DNA of 64,000 nt from Spirodela intermedia (GCA_902729315.2 LR746272.1:8426327-8490326); one strand, 5' to 3'; positions 1 through 14,459 are shown, counted from the first letter of the stretch. Notes: generated from the letters alone by a model not told the origin. Numbers and translations: made by a program.

Positions 1-911
1 ATTAACAACACATTTAAGACCTGATTTTATCGATTTTTTTTTATATAATGATGGCAAAAGTGTAGTCTATTTAAAAATAACTTTGAAATGGAAAATACTG
101 AGATAAATTATTTAATATTATTTTTATTAAAAATATTATTGTCAACTGTTATTCCTACAGATGACACCAAGACCTGTTCAGATCAGCCTGCAGCCTAGTC
201 TCTTAGTTTCAGTTCTTCTCGGCGGATTGATTCTCGCAGAAGTCTCCTCCGGTGGGCGCTTCCCTCTCTGCGAGCTCCGGTGAGTCGTCGAAACCAATGA
301 GATTGTTTGCTTCTTCGCCGTATTTGCGCTCTAGCAAAGACAGCTCAGAATACCGACATGGGAAAGTAGAGGTCGTCTTGAAGACATGATTTACAAACGC
401 AGTGGGATTTGCAATCCTTGCTTTATCTGGTTGATCAATTCTGTGCTAACGATTATGCAGAGTAGTGACGTAAAACTGGTTTATTGGAATCGACGTCTGT
501 TTTGAATTTTTGGATATGTTGGTCATGCCGTTATTTTCTAGGAATAATTTATCACTTTAGTTTTCTTTGCGGAAATTGGAAAGCACGGATGATAGTTTTC
601 CAATTTCCTTTCATTCAAAACCTCGTGCTTAGCCCGAACTTTTCGCTAAATTGTGAGTCATCCACCTCGGTTAGGCATCGTTGAATACGCTGATAGTTTT
701 GTTGATCTGAGGATTTTTCATCCACACTACCACTCCTTACAAGGAATGTCTCTGTTCTGTTTCGCGCACATCATGTTTTAAACGTTCTTGAATATATTCA
801 AGTGGCACATCTTTCTAGTCGTTCTCGAATATATTGTACTTCTTATTTTTTGCATTGATTCTTTATTTTTGATTTTTCATCTTCTCAGATTTATTCCTAG
901 GAATCCTGATC
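1..911 (+). other. Upstream region and spliced 5' leader of the DnaJ gene
   Basis: No protein gene is visible here. The first ~170 bases are AT-rich. A CCG|GTGAGT donor at 279/280 and a CTTCTCAG acceptor ending at 888 suggest a 5'-UTR intron (280-888), which would put a short untranslated exon directly before the ATG at 912. The transcription start cannot be fixed from sequence alone. Confidence 0.5.
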
Positions 912-3900
912 ATGGTGAAAGAGACTGAATATTATGACGTTCTGGGAGTCAACTATAATGCCTCTGCTTCGGAGATTAAGAAGGCATATTACATCAAGGT
1001 ACTGGAAGCTCTCAATTTTTTTTTAAGCAATCGAGAAACTGTTCTTCCTAGTCGTTGAATTTCAGGGGGAAACCATTTATCTCATCTAGAATTTGAAGCA
1101 ACCATGGTTCGTTGCTACATATTATCTGGGGATCGGTGGTCTCTCTTTCTATTTTCATTGAATTTAATGCGTTTTTTTACTGATAAATAACTTTTAGGAA
1201 CGTGATCTTAACATTCTAGTTTCCAGGGGATAAATTTTCTAACCTGTGCTTGTATAGTCATGCAATATAGAACACAGTGTTCTTTCGTGGAGTCAGTAAG
1301 AGTGTTTTTGTATCTTATTTTGCAGGCAAGGGTAGTTCATCCTGACAAAAATCCTGGGGATCCCAAAGCAGCCCATAACTTTCAGGTACGCCACGCATTT
1401 GTGTTGTCCAGGTAATTTATCTCAATGCTTGAAAATTTTCGTTGAATCTTATCTGGGGATGGTTCGCTTCTCAAGTTTTCGAAGGAAATATGTTTTTGTC
1501 GCATCATTTTATATTGGTTGGCCTCCAAGAAAATCTTAGAGGCCTGAAACCATGTAGTTGGCTTTGGGGATGCGATGAAGTGATTAATTGCAAGTAATTT
1601 TGATCCTGAATCATGTGATTTGAGTCTTCTTGATAGTTTTCCCCGAGCGCCGCAAGTACTTTAATCTTGCTTTCTGGAAGAATCAGATGATTCTCATTAG
1701 AATCCGAAATTATTTGGAACACATTACTATAATCATCCTATGCTCCACTTCACTGGAAATGTGCTGCAGAGGTCTTTGTGCGACTCAATGTGTTCATCGA
1801 GTTTTTACTTTGGGATTTCAGATATGCATGTTTCCAAGAAATTGAAGTCGATTACCATAATCTTTTACTTGGATTTGTATATTCACCTATCGGAAGGACC
1901 TGTTTTAATTATATATTTTTCCCATCTCCCGGGGCCTTCCAGTATGTGACAAGCTGTTGCTTGTGCATCCCTTCTTTTTTCCAAAACATTAATGTGATGA
2001 TTGTGCTAATAATAAGCTGTTGAAGCACGTCTTCATCATTGATGAGCTTACGGAAGGTGCAGCTTAATGCGATATGATATTTTCTGTGAGCCTCTCTTCT
2101 CTTTCAGAAACTTTCCTGTATAAATATCAGTTAGAGAAGCCATTCGTAGAAGAAAACCTCCATAAATCCATTCGACTTATCTTCATTCACTGACAAGTGG
2201 AACATGCAATTCCAGTGTGTCAAGAGTTAGTTGTCTTCTTTTTATCAAGATTTATTATGTTTTTATGCAGGTGCTTGGTGAGGCTTATCAAGTTCTAAGT
2301 GACCCCGTGAAGCGTGAAGCATATGACAAAGATGGGAAGGCAGGTGTTTCAGAGTAAGTACGCTTTGGGAAGATCAAATTGCATTTATGAAAACTTGGAG
2401 AAGACAGTATTTATCTGCTGATTAATTTTCCGATAAGGAATGATCATGCACAGCACTGCGTATGTAAAGACACGCAACCATGCGGCAAATTGGAACACGC
2501 AACCCTATCCCGATGAAGGGCGTATCATTCGCAAGTAGATTTAGTTTCCTGGCAAGAAAACAGTCAACTTGTCATAACTGTGCCGTCTCAATTTAACAGT
2601 GATTGGAGCAGGAGCATATCGTCCTCTTTAGTACAGAAAGTGGGTGCTTCTTAAAAAGGAAAATCCTAGTAACTATGTATCCTGCTAGGATTTCGTGTTT
2701 TCCATTCTTAGCAATGATTGATGTGCTCACTAGAAGATATCTGCTAACCTCCTATTCCATCTATGGTACTTTTATTTCTAGCGATCAAACATGTCAAGAA
2801 GTGATACATCATGTACTTGACCTTATCTGTGGTATTTCTTAATCATCAAATGCCAGTGCTCACTTCCAACTCTTTACAGTCCCCAAAACCATTTCCTAAT
2901 CTCAGCCAGAGTCTGTGAGGTTGCTTCATCTACATGCGCCCCCCATTACTAGTAGTTTTTACTCCAAAGCCTCACCCCAATACTCTCCTTTTCGTCCTAT
3001 GAACAAAGTGGGTCTAGATAGCCCCCCTAATATGTCCAGCCTTCTACCTTATCTTTATACGATGTTTTTTTCTCGAGTTGATTCTTTCTGTACTCAAACC
3101 TCCTCTCGTGCTGTTCAATTTCTTAGTTGAGGTTGCAACGTCATCAACTGACAAGGATTCTCAACAAAAATTTATTAAGTTCATTCCAAACCAAAATAAC
3201 ACAATAAATTTTATTTAGTGTTTGAATCAGATTCATTGCAGAACATTCTAAGTTAAATTTTTATAACAACTTTCTTTCATTCATCTGGAAATGTGACTTC
3301 CATCCAAAGGCAATAAAAATATTTATATTTGGGAAGGATAGGTGGCAATAGGAAACTATCAAAACCCACAGATGCCCAGAATGGACAAAGATGTGTGTGT
3401 AGGCAACTCTTACTAGTCTCTCTCGGTGTTTATGAAAGCTGACGGGTTATCTCGTCATCTGAACAAAGGGTTTTCTGTTTCAAATGTATTTTGAACCATC
3501 TCACTTAATGAAAGAATCAAGATCCTTTGTATCTCTATTAAGAGCGTATAATATATCAAAGGCTTCCGAAGGTCTTTTTCCACACCCAAGCCCTTTTCAA
3601 TATGCAATTTTTTGACATTATAAATGACCTACAGGGGCCATGCAAAATTGTTCAATACAATTCCTCAATGCACTACAGAAGAGTTGCTAATCCTGAAGTC
3701 CCACAACGCTCTTTAATATATGATGCCTATTTGTTTCCTGAAAGTACAAATTGCTCCATCCCGCCAGGTGTCATTTGTCAGACATCGTCTGTTACTCCGC
3801 TTGGCCTCATATCCCGCTTCTTCCCACTTTACTCCTTCCTATCGATTATCTTCCTCATTGAAACCTCGAACGTGATTTTTTTTTCTCTCTCTTGGGTGGA

Positions 3901-6900
3901 CAAGGATTTCATACAGCTCCTTCTCATGCTCCTTAAGATCTCATGGATTTGACAGTCGTCCTCTACCTTAAATATTCGAGTATCATCCCTCACTCACTGG
4001 ATGCTCACATAAAAAGAAGAATAGCTAGAACTGCTGTGGCTTTCTCCTCTTGTGTTCAGCATTGGCATTTTTTTTTGGCTTCATCATATAATCTACTTCC
4101 TTCAGCACTTAGTTGTGAGTTCCTTTGTACTATGGAAAGTGAGGAGACTTGTCTGGCCTCCAGATGCTCTAGAGCACATAAAGTTTATGTCATTGAACCA
4201 TCAGACGTCGGGAAAGGATGAGTTAACCGTGACCGTGTTAATAATCTGATTTTCTGCTTGATAAAAAATACTTTTTTATTTTTCCCCAAGAATGTTTTAA
4301 GAACATATCGTTGAAAAAAAGTTTTCAACCTGATTCATCTTCTTTGCTCTTCATTGAAATTCAGGGACTCTATGGAAGACCCATCTGCTGTCTTTGGAAT
4401 GCTGTTTGGGAGTGACTCGTTTGAGGATTATATTGGACAGCTTGCCTTGGCTTCTATTGCATCTATCGAAATTGATGGGGGGCCACAGGACCCAATTGTC
4501 TCGAGGAAAAAAGTTCAAGAAAAGATAAAGGTACTGTGCAAGTTATTGCGATATTAGCATTAAAAAAACACTGTATTATGCCTTTTCGAGATATGTTTTG
4601 CATAAAGTTTGTCATACATCATGCAGTGACCGAGTTCTTAAATATTTATTTAGGTTCGGAGCTGAATTAGTCACTTATTAAGATCTAGTGACACAGCCTC
4701 ATACTGATCATCTCTTGTATCTCAAAAATTTGCTTTCTTTATGTTTTTTCCCTTTTCTGTTTTCCTATGGCGTTTCAATTCAAGTCAAAGTATTTTCGAT
4801 AGAAGGTGATCCTGCTTTTTTTATAATCTCTATTGTGGAAGAGTGTTCAGAAAATGTTAAGGAAATGGCAGTGACTTGCCATGGGCAGCTATTGGTAGTC
4901 AACAGTTTCTAGTTTGGCTCTGAGCTGCTGCAAGTAAGAGTAGCACTGGGTAGCTACAGGGGATTGGTACGCTGAATGATGCAAAATAGAAGCAGGAAGC
5001 CCTCGATCATATCTGTGGTGTGGCCAGGAAATTTTTATTCTGTTCAGTGGATTTTTAAGGATCCCATGGTTGAAACTGAAAGCCAGATAGAAATTTCCAT
5101 GGAAGTTTCGTTTAATCTTATACAGAATATGTAGATTTAAGTGTTGTGTTTGGTTTTATGACAAGATTCTATTTGAAAACTAGAGTTTTGAAGAGCTGTG
5201 GTGAATTCGCGATTGTAAATGGTCTGATGTAAAAGGGAATGTAGATAAGAAGAAAAGGGATCTCCCAAAGAAAATGAGGGAAAAAGATGAAAAGAGAAGA
5301 AAGATCTTCGTCAGTAACCGGTGTCTTCATTCTGCTAAGATTCATGCTAATATGGTATTTTTCTTCTCTCACAGGGTAGGAATAAGAAAGTAAAGGTATC
5401 TTGCCACGAATACCATTTTTCCTGAAAATCATCATTGTGCCTGATTGAGCCTGATTGAGAAGTTTTTGCATGACCCCTCAAGTTCTTACAATGATATGTT
5501 ATATCATAGGTAATCCACAAAGTTTTTATGCCTTTTTCTGGCGGATTTTTTTTCCCAAATCCTTCTTTACTTGTCTCACGTAGCTTTGTTCTGAGATTAT
5601 TTTTCAAGTTCTGATATATTTCTCATCTAAAGTTCAGATTTATTCTTTTCAAAACGCAGGAGTTACAAAGGGAGAGGGAAGAAAAACTTGCTCAGAAACT
5701 AAAAGACCTTATTCAGCCATTTATTTTGGGAAACAAGGATGAGTTCGTTACATGGGCAAACTCTGAAGCTCATCGTCTATCACAAGCATGTAGGTCCTTC
5801 ATCTGTGTCTTTTTTTTATTCACAATTAGTTAAGGAACTGCATTTCAATTTATCAAGGAATATAGACCGTTTAGGATGAGGTGCTTGGAAACTTACCATT
5901 GATAATTGGGGGAAAAAAATCTGACAACCATGTGCCACTTGTAACTCTCGAAGCTATATTTCGTACTTGCCTCTTTTAATTTTTCTACTGAAGTTCTTTG
6001 AAAACGTAATTCAAGGCGGGTTTAATTAATTTCGAAGTCAACTTAATCAATTGAATATCAGAAAATTTTACCCACTCATTTATGAGACAAGGTAACTAAC
6101 CCAAAAACAAAAGATTATCAGCTCAGTCACGGAGGCATGGATGGCAGTGGCATTCTTGATGCCTTCTTGAAATGTATAAAATTGTTTAATCGAATGGCCT
6201 ATAGCTCTCCAAAAACAGTATACAGAATTGTCAGACCTACAAGGTTGTGCTGAGCCAGAAACACGAGTTAGTTCCATTTATTTTATTGAATCAACATCTC
6301 TATTTATTTTCTGATTTAGAAATATTCTCCTTTCTTCTTTAGACATTGACATCCACGTGCTTTTATTTTTCAATCTAAGATATGATCTCGGAATTTGGCA
6401 TGTTGATATATTGACATTAACGATTCATACCCCCTTTTATTTTTCTTGCTTTTCTCCTCATAGACGAAGGTGGTGTGGTGGGGATGAAGAAGATAGCACT
6501 GATATCGTTTGTTTGCAAAGCATAAGATATTCATTAAAAAAAAAAAAGAATCAATCTCGGCAAGGCAATATACCAACGAGACCTATGGATTGCTCTATTA
6601 CATTCTAACAGCTTGTGTCCGTGCATGATCATCTTGCTATGGATCCTTTCCTAGCAAATGTCCGGGTCGTTAGTAGTTCTGTTTTTGCGAATTTTGACTC
6701 CTTGGTTCGTGCTCACATTTATAGAAATTTTCAGCTTTTGGGGAGGCTATGCTGCACACCATCGGCTATATCTATCAAAGACAAGCTGGAAGAGAGCTTG
6801 GAAAGAGTAAATTATTCATGGGAGTTCCATTCGTAGCCGAGTGGGTACGAGATAAAGGCCATGCTATCAAGTCACAAGTCCAAGCAGCAGCAGGTGCTGG

Positions 6901-8063
6901 TTGAATACATAGCGCGTGGGATGATTTTATTTTCGGAAAATGTTTTAAAGAATAGTTCCCGTATTCTTCATCATAGAAATATCTCTTTAATTATAAATAT
7001 TTTACCGAATAACCTTATATCCGAGCTCATATTTTCTCCTAAATGTGGCATCTGCGGCATTTATATTTTCTTGTGACAAAGACCAGAAGTTGGCTTGCTT
7101 GTGAGCTGATATATTTAGACTCGTCCCCCATTTTTTTTCAGAAAAGTCAACCTATATTATAAATACTATAAATATTTTCTTGCTCCAATACCATTAACAG
7201 GTCTGAACATTGCTGATTGAGGAACGTTTCAATTTATTTTTTCAAGTCTTTTCTGCAACTGTTTCATTTCAGTGATTGCTCCTTGGGACCTGACTCCTGC
7301 CTTCGGTTCTGGTGGCAGGTGCCGTCTCTTTGCTACAGATTCAAGAAGAAATGAGGAGGATGCAACAGAGTGAAGGTACAGAAGAGGACTTAATGAAGCA
7401 GATTGAAGAGAAAAGGGATGAAATGGTCACTTCTTTATGGAAAGTCAACGTCATAGATATAGAGTCAACACTTTCACATGTGTGCCGATCTGTAAGCTTC
7501 ACCATTTTCTGTGTTATTAAATAATTCAATGTGATATCACGCCATTTCCAATTCAGAAGCAGCAATCCCTTTTTTCGGCAAACTCTCCCCCTTCAAATCC
7601 GGTCAAGTACATATATGATATTTCCGACAAGTACGATGTCAAACTGACTGAATTTATTTTTTCAGGTCCTCAGAGACACTTCTGTCCCTAAGGATGTCTT
7701 AAACCAGAGAGCCAGAGCACTGAGAAAGTTGGGAGCGATATTCCAGGTATTTTCTCATTTAAATTCTTACAAAATATTAAATTGGTCATATAAATCAATT
7801 TATTTGGTGAGGAATCACTCGGCAGAAACTATACATCATTTTCTAGATTTGGTGATTTCGTTCGCTTCTCACTCCAGGTAGTGTCAATGATCTCGGTAGG
7901 CCTGGGGTTGACTTTTTTTCTAATCATGGTGATGTGTATCATCAGGCTCCACTTTATGTTCCCTTTCCTCTTTCAGGGTGCCAAATCCATGTACAGGAGG
8001 GACAGAAGCTTGCGTACTGATGACCCAACCAGAGGAGCTTCGTCGTCGGCCGCTGACCCCTGA
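912..8063 (+). CDS. J-domain co-chaperone, plant DnaJ10-like (341 aa, 9 exons)
   Basis: Exons 912-998, 1326-1385, 2271-2353, 4365-4530, 5660-5789, 6735-6893, 7319-7491, 7666-7746 and 7977-8063 join into an open 342-codon frame with GT-AG introns. The N-terminus [13 protein letters not shown] starts a J-domain. The catalytic HPD is at residues 34-36 and the domain closes with YDKDGKAG. J-domains stimulate the Hsp70 ATPase. A central DnaJ-X-type region follows ([17 protein letters not shown], then [17 protein letters not shown], then [20 protein letters not shown]). There is no Gly/Phe-rich segment, zinc finger, signal peptide or membrane helix, so it is a type III J-protein, probably cytosolic or nuclear. 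The closest family known to me is plant chaperone protein dnaJ 10, usually somewhat longer (~380-400 aa). Intron 3 (2354-4364) and intron 4 (4531-5659) hold no recognisable gene. Confidence 0.93.
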
Positions 8064-8946
8064 GCGCATGAAAGGACCAATCAGAGACTTCTGAAGCATT
8101 CAAGATCCCCTCCAGTTTCTCTCCTTGTCAACCCCACTTCTCTGTACGATAAACCGTTCCCCGGCTAGTTGCTGCTCTGCTCTTCCCACCGGCCTCCTCT
8201 CCCAGATGTCAACGGGTGGTATTTGACTGTTATGTTTAACGTTGGCCAACACAGTCCTGGGCTTTATCGGGTGCTCTGTGCCCACATTGTCAACGTTTTG
8301 TGGTTTATAAGTCTACCGGGCGCTCGGGAAAGTGGGAATTTCCGGGGTGGGACTAAATGGTCGGGCGTTCCTTGTTTCTTGTTACATAACGTTATGCGTC
8401 GTTTTCCTCTTGGGAACTTGACAGGGTGGTGTCGGTCCCCGAGCGGACTCATTAGATGAGCTGTCCGCGTCGATCTGAAACCGACGCGGACTCGCGCGAC
8501 TCGGGCGTATTAGAAGGACAACTCGCACCTGGTTCGTACGTGGGAACTGAGCTTTGTCGACGGGATGCGCCAACGGTCAGTGTCGGCGGGCTCAGCGGAC
8601 CAAACTCTCCGATTCAGGGGCCTGCGAGTCGCACCTCTGATCCGGATCGATGACTCTGCCCGCCATGCGGGACCGGTGGGCCCGCCCCGCGTCTTGCGTG
8701 GCCAGAGACCCGAGGAGGATGGCGGCTCGGAGGCGGGCTTGTCCCGGTTGGTTTCGCACGGAGAGAGTTTTCGCTGGTGAGAGAAAAAGAAGAGAGAGAA
8801 GGAAGTGGCCGGTCGACCGACGTGGGAGACTCCCCTCCCCACCCCCAGTTGCGCGCAGAGAGAGAGAGACTCCGTTTTGTTCTGCTGATTCCCGGCAGTT
8901 CACCCCCGTCAGATGTGACAGAACGGGAGGCTGAGACGAGGGGTGC

Positions 8947-8984
<38 letters not shown>

Positions 8985-9325
8985 ACATGGTGACGATCGT
9001 CCACCGATCGTCTGTGAGAGCCAGGGCGTGGTCAGGTAGGCAGTAGTAGGTCTTGGGGAAGCAAGGGAGAGTGGAAAGGGAAAGATTCGATCCTCTCTTT
9101 GAGTCTGCTTCGAGTAATTACATATGACGATTCTTGGGAAAGCAGCGTACGCCTGCCGCGATCCTCCTCCTTCAGGTGGGGGCCGGTAGGAACGGGTAAG
9201 GGGCTGCACGGAGGATCGGATTGGGAGTGTGGCGTCTTCTTCCTTATTTGGCCAGAATGACTGAGGGCGAAAGGTGACCCGAAAGACGGCTCGAATCGGT
9301 AAATCTCAGTATTCTCTGTGATCAG
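8064..9325. other. DnaJ 3' end and GC-rich, CpG-rich leader region of the RING gene
   Basis: About 8064-8300 should contain the DnaJ 3' UTR. From roughly 8330 to 9250 composition turns GC- and CpG-rich, as in many plant promoters and first exons, and includes a pure CT tract. An ATCAG|GTACGT donor at 9325/9326 probably ends the untranslated first exon of the downstream RING gene. Long open frames on both strands here reflect base composition and match no family. Confidence 0.45.
8950..8981. repeat. (CT)n microsatellite
   Basis: About 16 uninterrupted CT dinucleotides in the GC-rich presumed leader of the RING gene. CT tracts are common in plant 5' UTRs and can affect transcription, but no function is shown here. 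Confidence 0.9.
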
Positions 9326-10827
<1,502 letters not shown>

Positions 10828-10832
10828 ATACC

Positions 10833-10901
10833 ATGGGACGCTGCATAGAATGTAGCATGATCAGTGAACCCTAGGCACTTGATCCCCTAAAAATGATTTA
10901 G
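10833..10901 (+). promoter_or_regulatory. Two upstream ORFs in the RING gene leader
   Basis: After the probable leader acceptor, the first ATG (10833, in a favourable ACCATGG context) opens a 13-codon frame ending with TAG at 10872-10874. A second ATG at 10893 encodes two residues and stops at 10899-10901. The main ATG is at 10948. Ribosomes scanning this leader would meet both upstream frames first, which normally lowers or conditions translation of the main frame. The ATGs are visible; the effect is inferred. Confidence 0.55.
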
Positions 10902-10947
10902 AGTTCACGGTTGTACTGTCACTGGAGGAACCTCACCCTATATAATT

Positions 10948-13273
10948 ATGGGGGCCAACTGTTGCGTTGCATCAAGACACCATGATCTGGCACGAAGAAG
11001 AGACAGACAAATTTCCACACACACAAGTGTGAGACGCTCTCCTTTGTGGAACTTTCAGTGGAACAGTCGGACACATATAGAAGACACGGAAGGCAACCTT
11101 GCAAGGATTTCTCATGGTAACAACAGGAGTGTTGAATTCGAAACTAAGAGTAATGTAGCAATGGAATCACACGGCCTTTCTGAGGCAAATGATTCCTTTT
11201 CTTCGCCCAACTGGCAAGAATCCGCAACAAATCCAGGAACAACTGTGAATTCTGACGGAAGTAAAACAGGTTCCAAGTGCATCAGCTCACTCATTCACTC
11301 TTTATTTTCATAACTGTGGCACCTGATACGCGAAAATCATTGCCTTTATTAGCAGAAAGTTGAGGTTATGTATCTGGCTGATACTTTTTTTTGGAGAATA
11401 CTATTTTCGTTCTCTTGAAGGTGGAAATTTTTATTTTTTATGTGAAAAGAAATATCATCCTTATCGTAATGTGTTATCCATCTAATTTCCTCATGTTATT
11501 CGTTATTTATTTTCTTAATTTGCTCTTCAGTGCCTGGGGCGATCATTAATCTTCTAACATCGGTCATTTACCCTACAACCTGGGTTCAAAACTCATTGCT
11601 GTGACACAGTTCACATATATCATACCAGTAGACTGTCGTCCAGGTGCTGCGTTTAGGTACTCCCTCTCCGAAGGGGGAGGGCTGCTCTTATCTGCATATA
11701 AATTCTGATCTAATTAGCACCAATCTAATACGGTGTTTTCTACTTTCATTCAAGAAACTACCTGTGTAATTATCCTCGGAGATGATTGCTAAGATCCATG
11801 TCTTAAAATTTGTTGATTTTTGTTGACTACGCGACTGAAGATGTGATATCCTTGTCTGTAGCATTATTAATGCAGGAAACTGATTCATTCCAAATATTCG
11901 GTAACCATAAAAGGAAATAGAAATATGCTTCCAGCAACCACTAGAACCAGAAGTGGATGGATTTTCTCCCCTGCGTTTCGATAATCTTTCTGTGTTGAAT
12001 TTTTTTCTACCTTTATGTGTATTTTCCCTAGTTTATATGCCATCGAACATTCTGATTATTCCAGTCATAGTTTTATTATCTAAGTTTGTTTCCTATCATT
12101 TTGATTGTTTTACACGTGCAGCTTCTAATCTTCTTCTACCCACAATGGATCTACCTGTCGGAGGCAGTTCATGGTCAGAGGTGAGCAAGAACCTGTCGCA
12201 GGCCTCTTGTGAAGGAGCCTCCTTTCCGTGAATTCCATTTCATGTCCTGTTCGAGCAAAGCTTCTTCGTGTGATTCGTCTCCTCCTTCGTGAAAACTTGC
12301 ACAGGGAAAACCCCCCATGAAATCATCATCGACCAAAAGTCAACGACACTCGAAATATCCGCCGCCTACAACCACCCCATCCTGGTCAACCTTCAAAGGA
12401 GAGTCTTCCTCCTCTCGTAGCTCCTCACTTCCAGTTGAACGGACCTTCTCCCTGAAGCCACAGCAGTCCCCTGGCTACAACAGCTTCTCAAGGCAAATCT
12501 CTGACAGTCATCTCGCGGTATGGAGATCCCGGAACGAAGATCATTCACCCGGAGGAAGCCTATCATTTTTTCTCCCCGACCTTCCTGCCGGCGACTCTCA
12601 TGGTGGGTCTTCCGACGCCTGGTCAACGCGTCTCTTCTCAGAGCTCGTCGCTTCATCACAAAGAGAAAGGTGGTCGTTTGATTCAGAGAGCGCCAATTCC
12701 TATTATGACAACATTACCAGGTCCATCATCAAGCCAGCTACTCCTCCCCATCGGCCGGAGTCGCAACCATGCGGAATCTGTTCAAAGTCAATGAAAGAGA
12801 GATCTCCCTGGAGCAGCCAGAAGATGGTCTCCGACAGTGGGCTCTCGGTGGTCGCCGTTCTGGTCTGCGGGCACGTCTTCCATGCAGACTGTTTGGACAG
12901 GTTGACGGCTGAATCGGATCGATTCGACCCGTCTTGTCCGACCTGCACCAGCGCTGAGAAACCTGCCCAAAAATTGCTGCTGAGAGGGAAATCCGAGGCC
13001 AGAGGAAGGAGCAAGATCTCGAGGAGCGCGGTGGCCGACGTTGACCTCGAGAGGGTCCAAGTCAAAGGCCGGTGGAGGAGTGCGGCGGAGGACGAGGAGG
13101 AGAAGGGGAAGGGCCCCACGCTGGGGAGGACGATCTCCAGCTTCAAGAGCCTCGGAAGGCCATTCCTGAGGCGGCACTCTTCCATGGATTCCAGGCCACC
13201 GGCGAAGTCAACGTCTCAGACCGAGCCAAAGAGGAAGACTTTCTGGGGGAAGACACGAGAAGGAATGAATTGA
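10948..13273 (+). CDS. RING-H2 finger protein, putative E3 ubiquitin ligase (449 aa, 3 exons)
   Basis: Exons 10948-11269, 12122-12180 and 12305-13273 join in phase into 450 codons. The N-terminus MGANCCVASRHHD has Gly2 and adjacent cysteines, which could carry N-myristoylation and palmitoylation. A long Ser/Thr-rich, probably disordered region follows. A RING-H2 finger spans about residues 283-340: CGIC, then VCGHVFHADC, then CPTC, giving the Cys-Cys-Cys-His-His-Cys-Cys-Cys zinc-ligand order with a long first loop. The C-terminus is basic and ends KRKTFWGKTREGMN. Proteins of this build in plants are annotated only as RING/U-box superfamily. E3 ligase activity is inferred from the finger, and the substrate is unknown. 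The leader has an apparent intron and two short upstream ORFs. Confidence 0.85.
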
Positions 13274-13589
13274 ATGCGCTCCGCTCCGTATGAACAGTTT
13301 TACACAGGTAAAATAGGCACGCCCACAGATTTACCCATGTGGGGAAATTTCTTCTTTATTTCTTCATGGTCTTTAAACAAGCCCGTCTCCTCCATTGTCT
13401 CGTATATTGGGAAAACCTTTCTTTCCTTTTTTGTCTGTAAGAAACGATTTGAGTACATGGGACGTGGGCCCTACCCCCCACCCCCAACCCGGGGCCCGGC
13501 CCCTATAATCCCAGCCTGTGAACTATACACACAATCAAATTGCATTTAGTATTGTTTGCAGTTTATGTCTATGAGAGTTTGTGGGCCTT

Positions 13590-13631
13590 ATGGGCCGATA
13601 TTCATGGGCCGATATTCATGGGCCGATATCA
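13590..13631. repeat. Three tandem 14-bp units with TGGGCC
   Basis: The unit ATGGGCCGATATTC occurs at 13590-13603 and 13604-13617, and again at 13618-13631 with the last two bases changed. Each unit carries a TGGGCC hexamer, the core of plant site II (TCP-binding) elements. It may be chance expansion or a real factor-binding array. Confidence 0.85.
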
Positions 13632-13938
13632 AGTCTGTGGGTTGGATGAAGGCCCAAATAGGGAAGAAGGGTCGTGAGCCCAAGGCTGGGTCCAGTTCGG
13701 AAACGAGGGGAAGGGATGTCGCATTCGAGAGCGCCGACTTAGTGATAAGGCTGCGCCGCCCATCTTGTCTTCTGGTCCACCGGCAGAACGGTAGGTCAGG
13801 AATCCATCAACTTTTTTAGAAAATTCATTTTATTTAAAATGAGGGCCCGTCGTGATCGCAGTCATCCCTGGGCCCGGCCCACTTTACAGTATACCCTAAA
13901 AAAATAGAGGCACAGTCTCTGGGTTTCAGGTTAATAAG

Positions 13939-13969
13939 CTCTCTCTCTCTCTCTCTCTCGCTCTCTCTG
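13939..13969. repeat. (CT)n microsatellite
   Basis: CT dinucleotides with one CG interruption, upstream of the dehydrin gene. One of many such tracts in the window. Confidence 0.85.
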
Positions 13970-14207
13970 AAGTCAAATATGATGTGCGAGAAAGTCAATG
14001 AAAAGGAGACCATTAAATGATCATTATCTTTTTGTTTACGAAAGGCTCCTGGCCCATTATCCCGGCCCAAGTTCCATGGCCAAGGACTGGGCCGGGCTGC
14101 TTTGATTTGGGCCATCACTTTTTCTTTTGTTCACCGGCCTAACGGCCCAGGAATTAGGTCGGCGGAATTAGATAACGATCCCGGGAATTCGGGACGCGTG
14201 TACCGTT

Positions 14208-14214
14208 ACGTGTC
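14208..14214 (+). promoter_or_regulatory. ABRE-like element upstream of the dehydrin
   Basis: ACGTGTC lies about 250 bp before the dehydrin ATG. It matches the ACGTG-core abscisic-acid response element bound by AREB/ABF bZIP factors, which drive many dehydrin genes under drought and cold. A CTTATAC box near 14334 could be the TATA element. Function is inferred from motif and gene class. Confidence 0.5.
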
Positions 14215-14459
14215 AGTCAGACACCTGAGCGAATCCTCTCAACGGCCCGATGTTGGGTTCGGACATCTCCTTCAGTGAACGTGTCAGAATCCCCATGCAG
14301 GGCGTTTTCAGCATTCCGACTCTCCGCAGCCTTCTTATACGCGCCATCTCCAAGAGGTCATCACATCGACTTATCCAATCGTCCTCTTTCTTGCCGAATA
14401 TCTGCTTTAGAGACTTGGTTTCCAGTTGTGAGCTCTCTCTCTCCTCTCTCTCTTCCACA

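Larger units (their letters stand above)
13274..14207. other. Intergenic region between the RING and dehydrin genes
   Basis: This holds the RING 3' UTR and the dehydrin promoter. It is crowded with GGGCC/GGCCC and TGGGCC/GGCCCA hexamers (site II-like), for example around 13483-13503, 13867-13882 and 14052-14108. It also carries a 14-bp triple repeat and a CT tract. No gene is visible. Confidence 0.5.

Noticed and set aside
2603-4249. Open frames in DnaJ intron 3 as a transposon remnant
   Set aside because: I could not see reverse transcriptase, integrase or transposase motifs on either strand, nor terminal repeats, so a mobile-element call is unsupported.
5169-5607. Minus-strand frames in DnaJ intron 4
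   Set aside because: Short, overlapping, without motifs, and inside a well-defined intron.
8592-9209. 205-codon minus-strand open frame in GC-rich DNA
   Set aside because: Runs through a CT microsatellite, has no family motif, and overlaps other open frames on both strands. Explained by base composition.
11560-11620. tRNA/SINE-like B box (GGTTCAAAACTC)
   Set aside because: No matching A box, acceptor stem or cloverleaf can be drawn around it, and it lies in an intron. Chance similarity.
12703-13185. Two antisense frames (160 and 129 codons) in the RING gene
   Set aside because: Opposite-strand shadows of the RING coding exon, with no start context or motifs.
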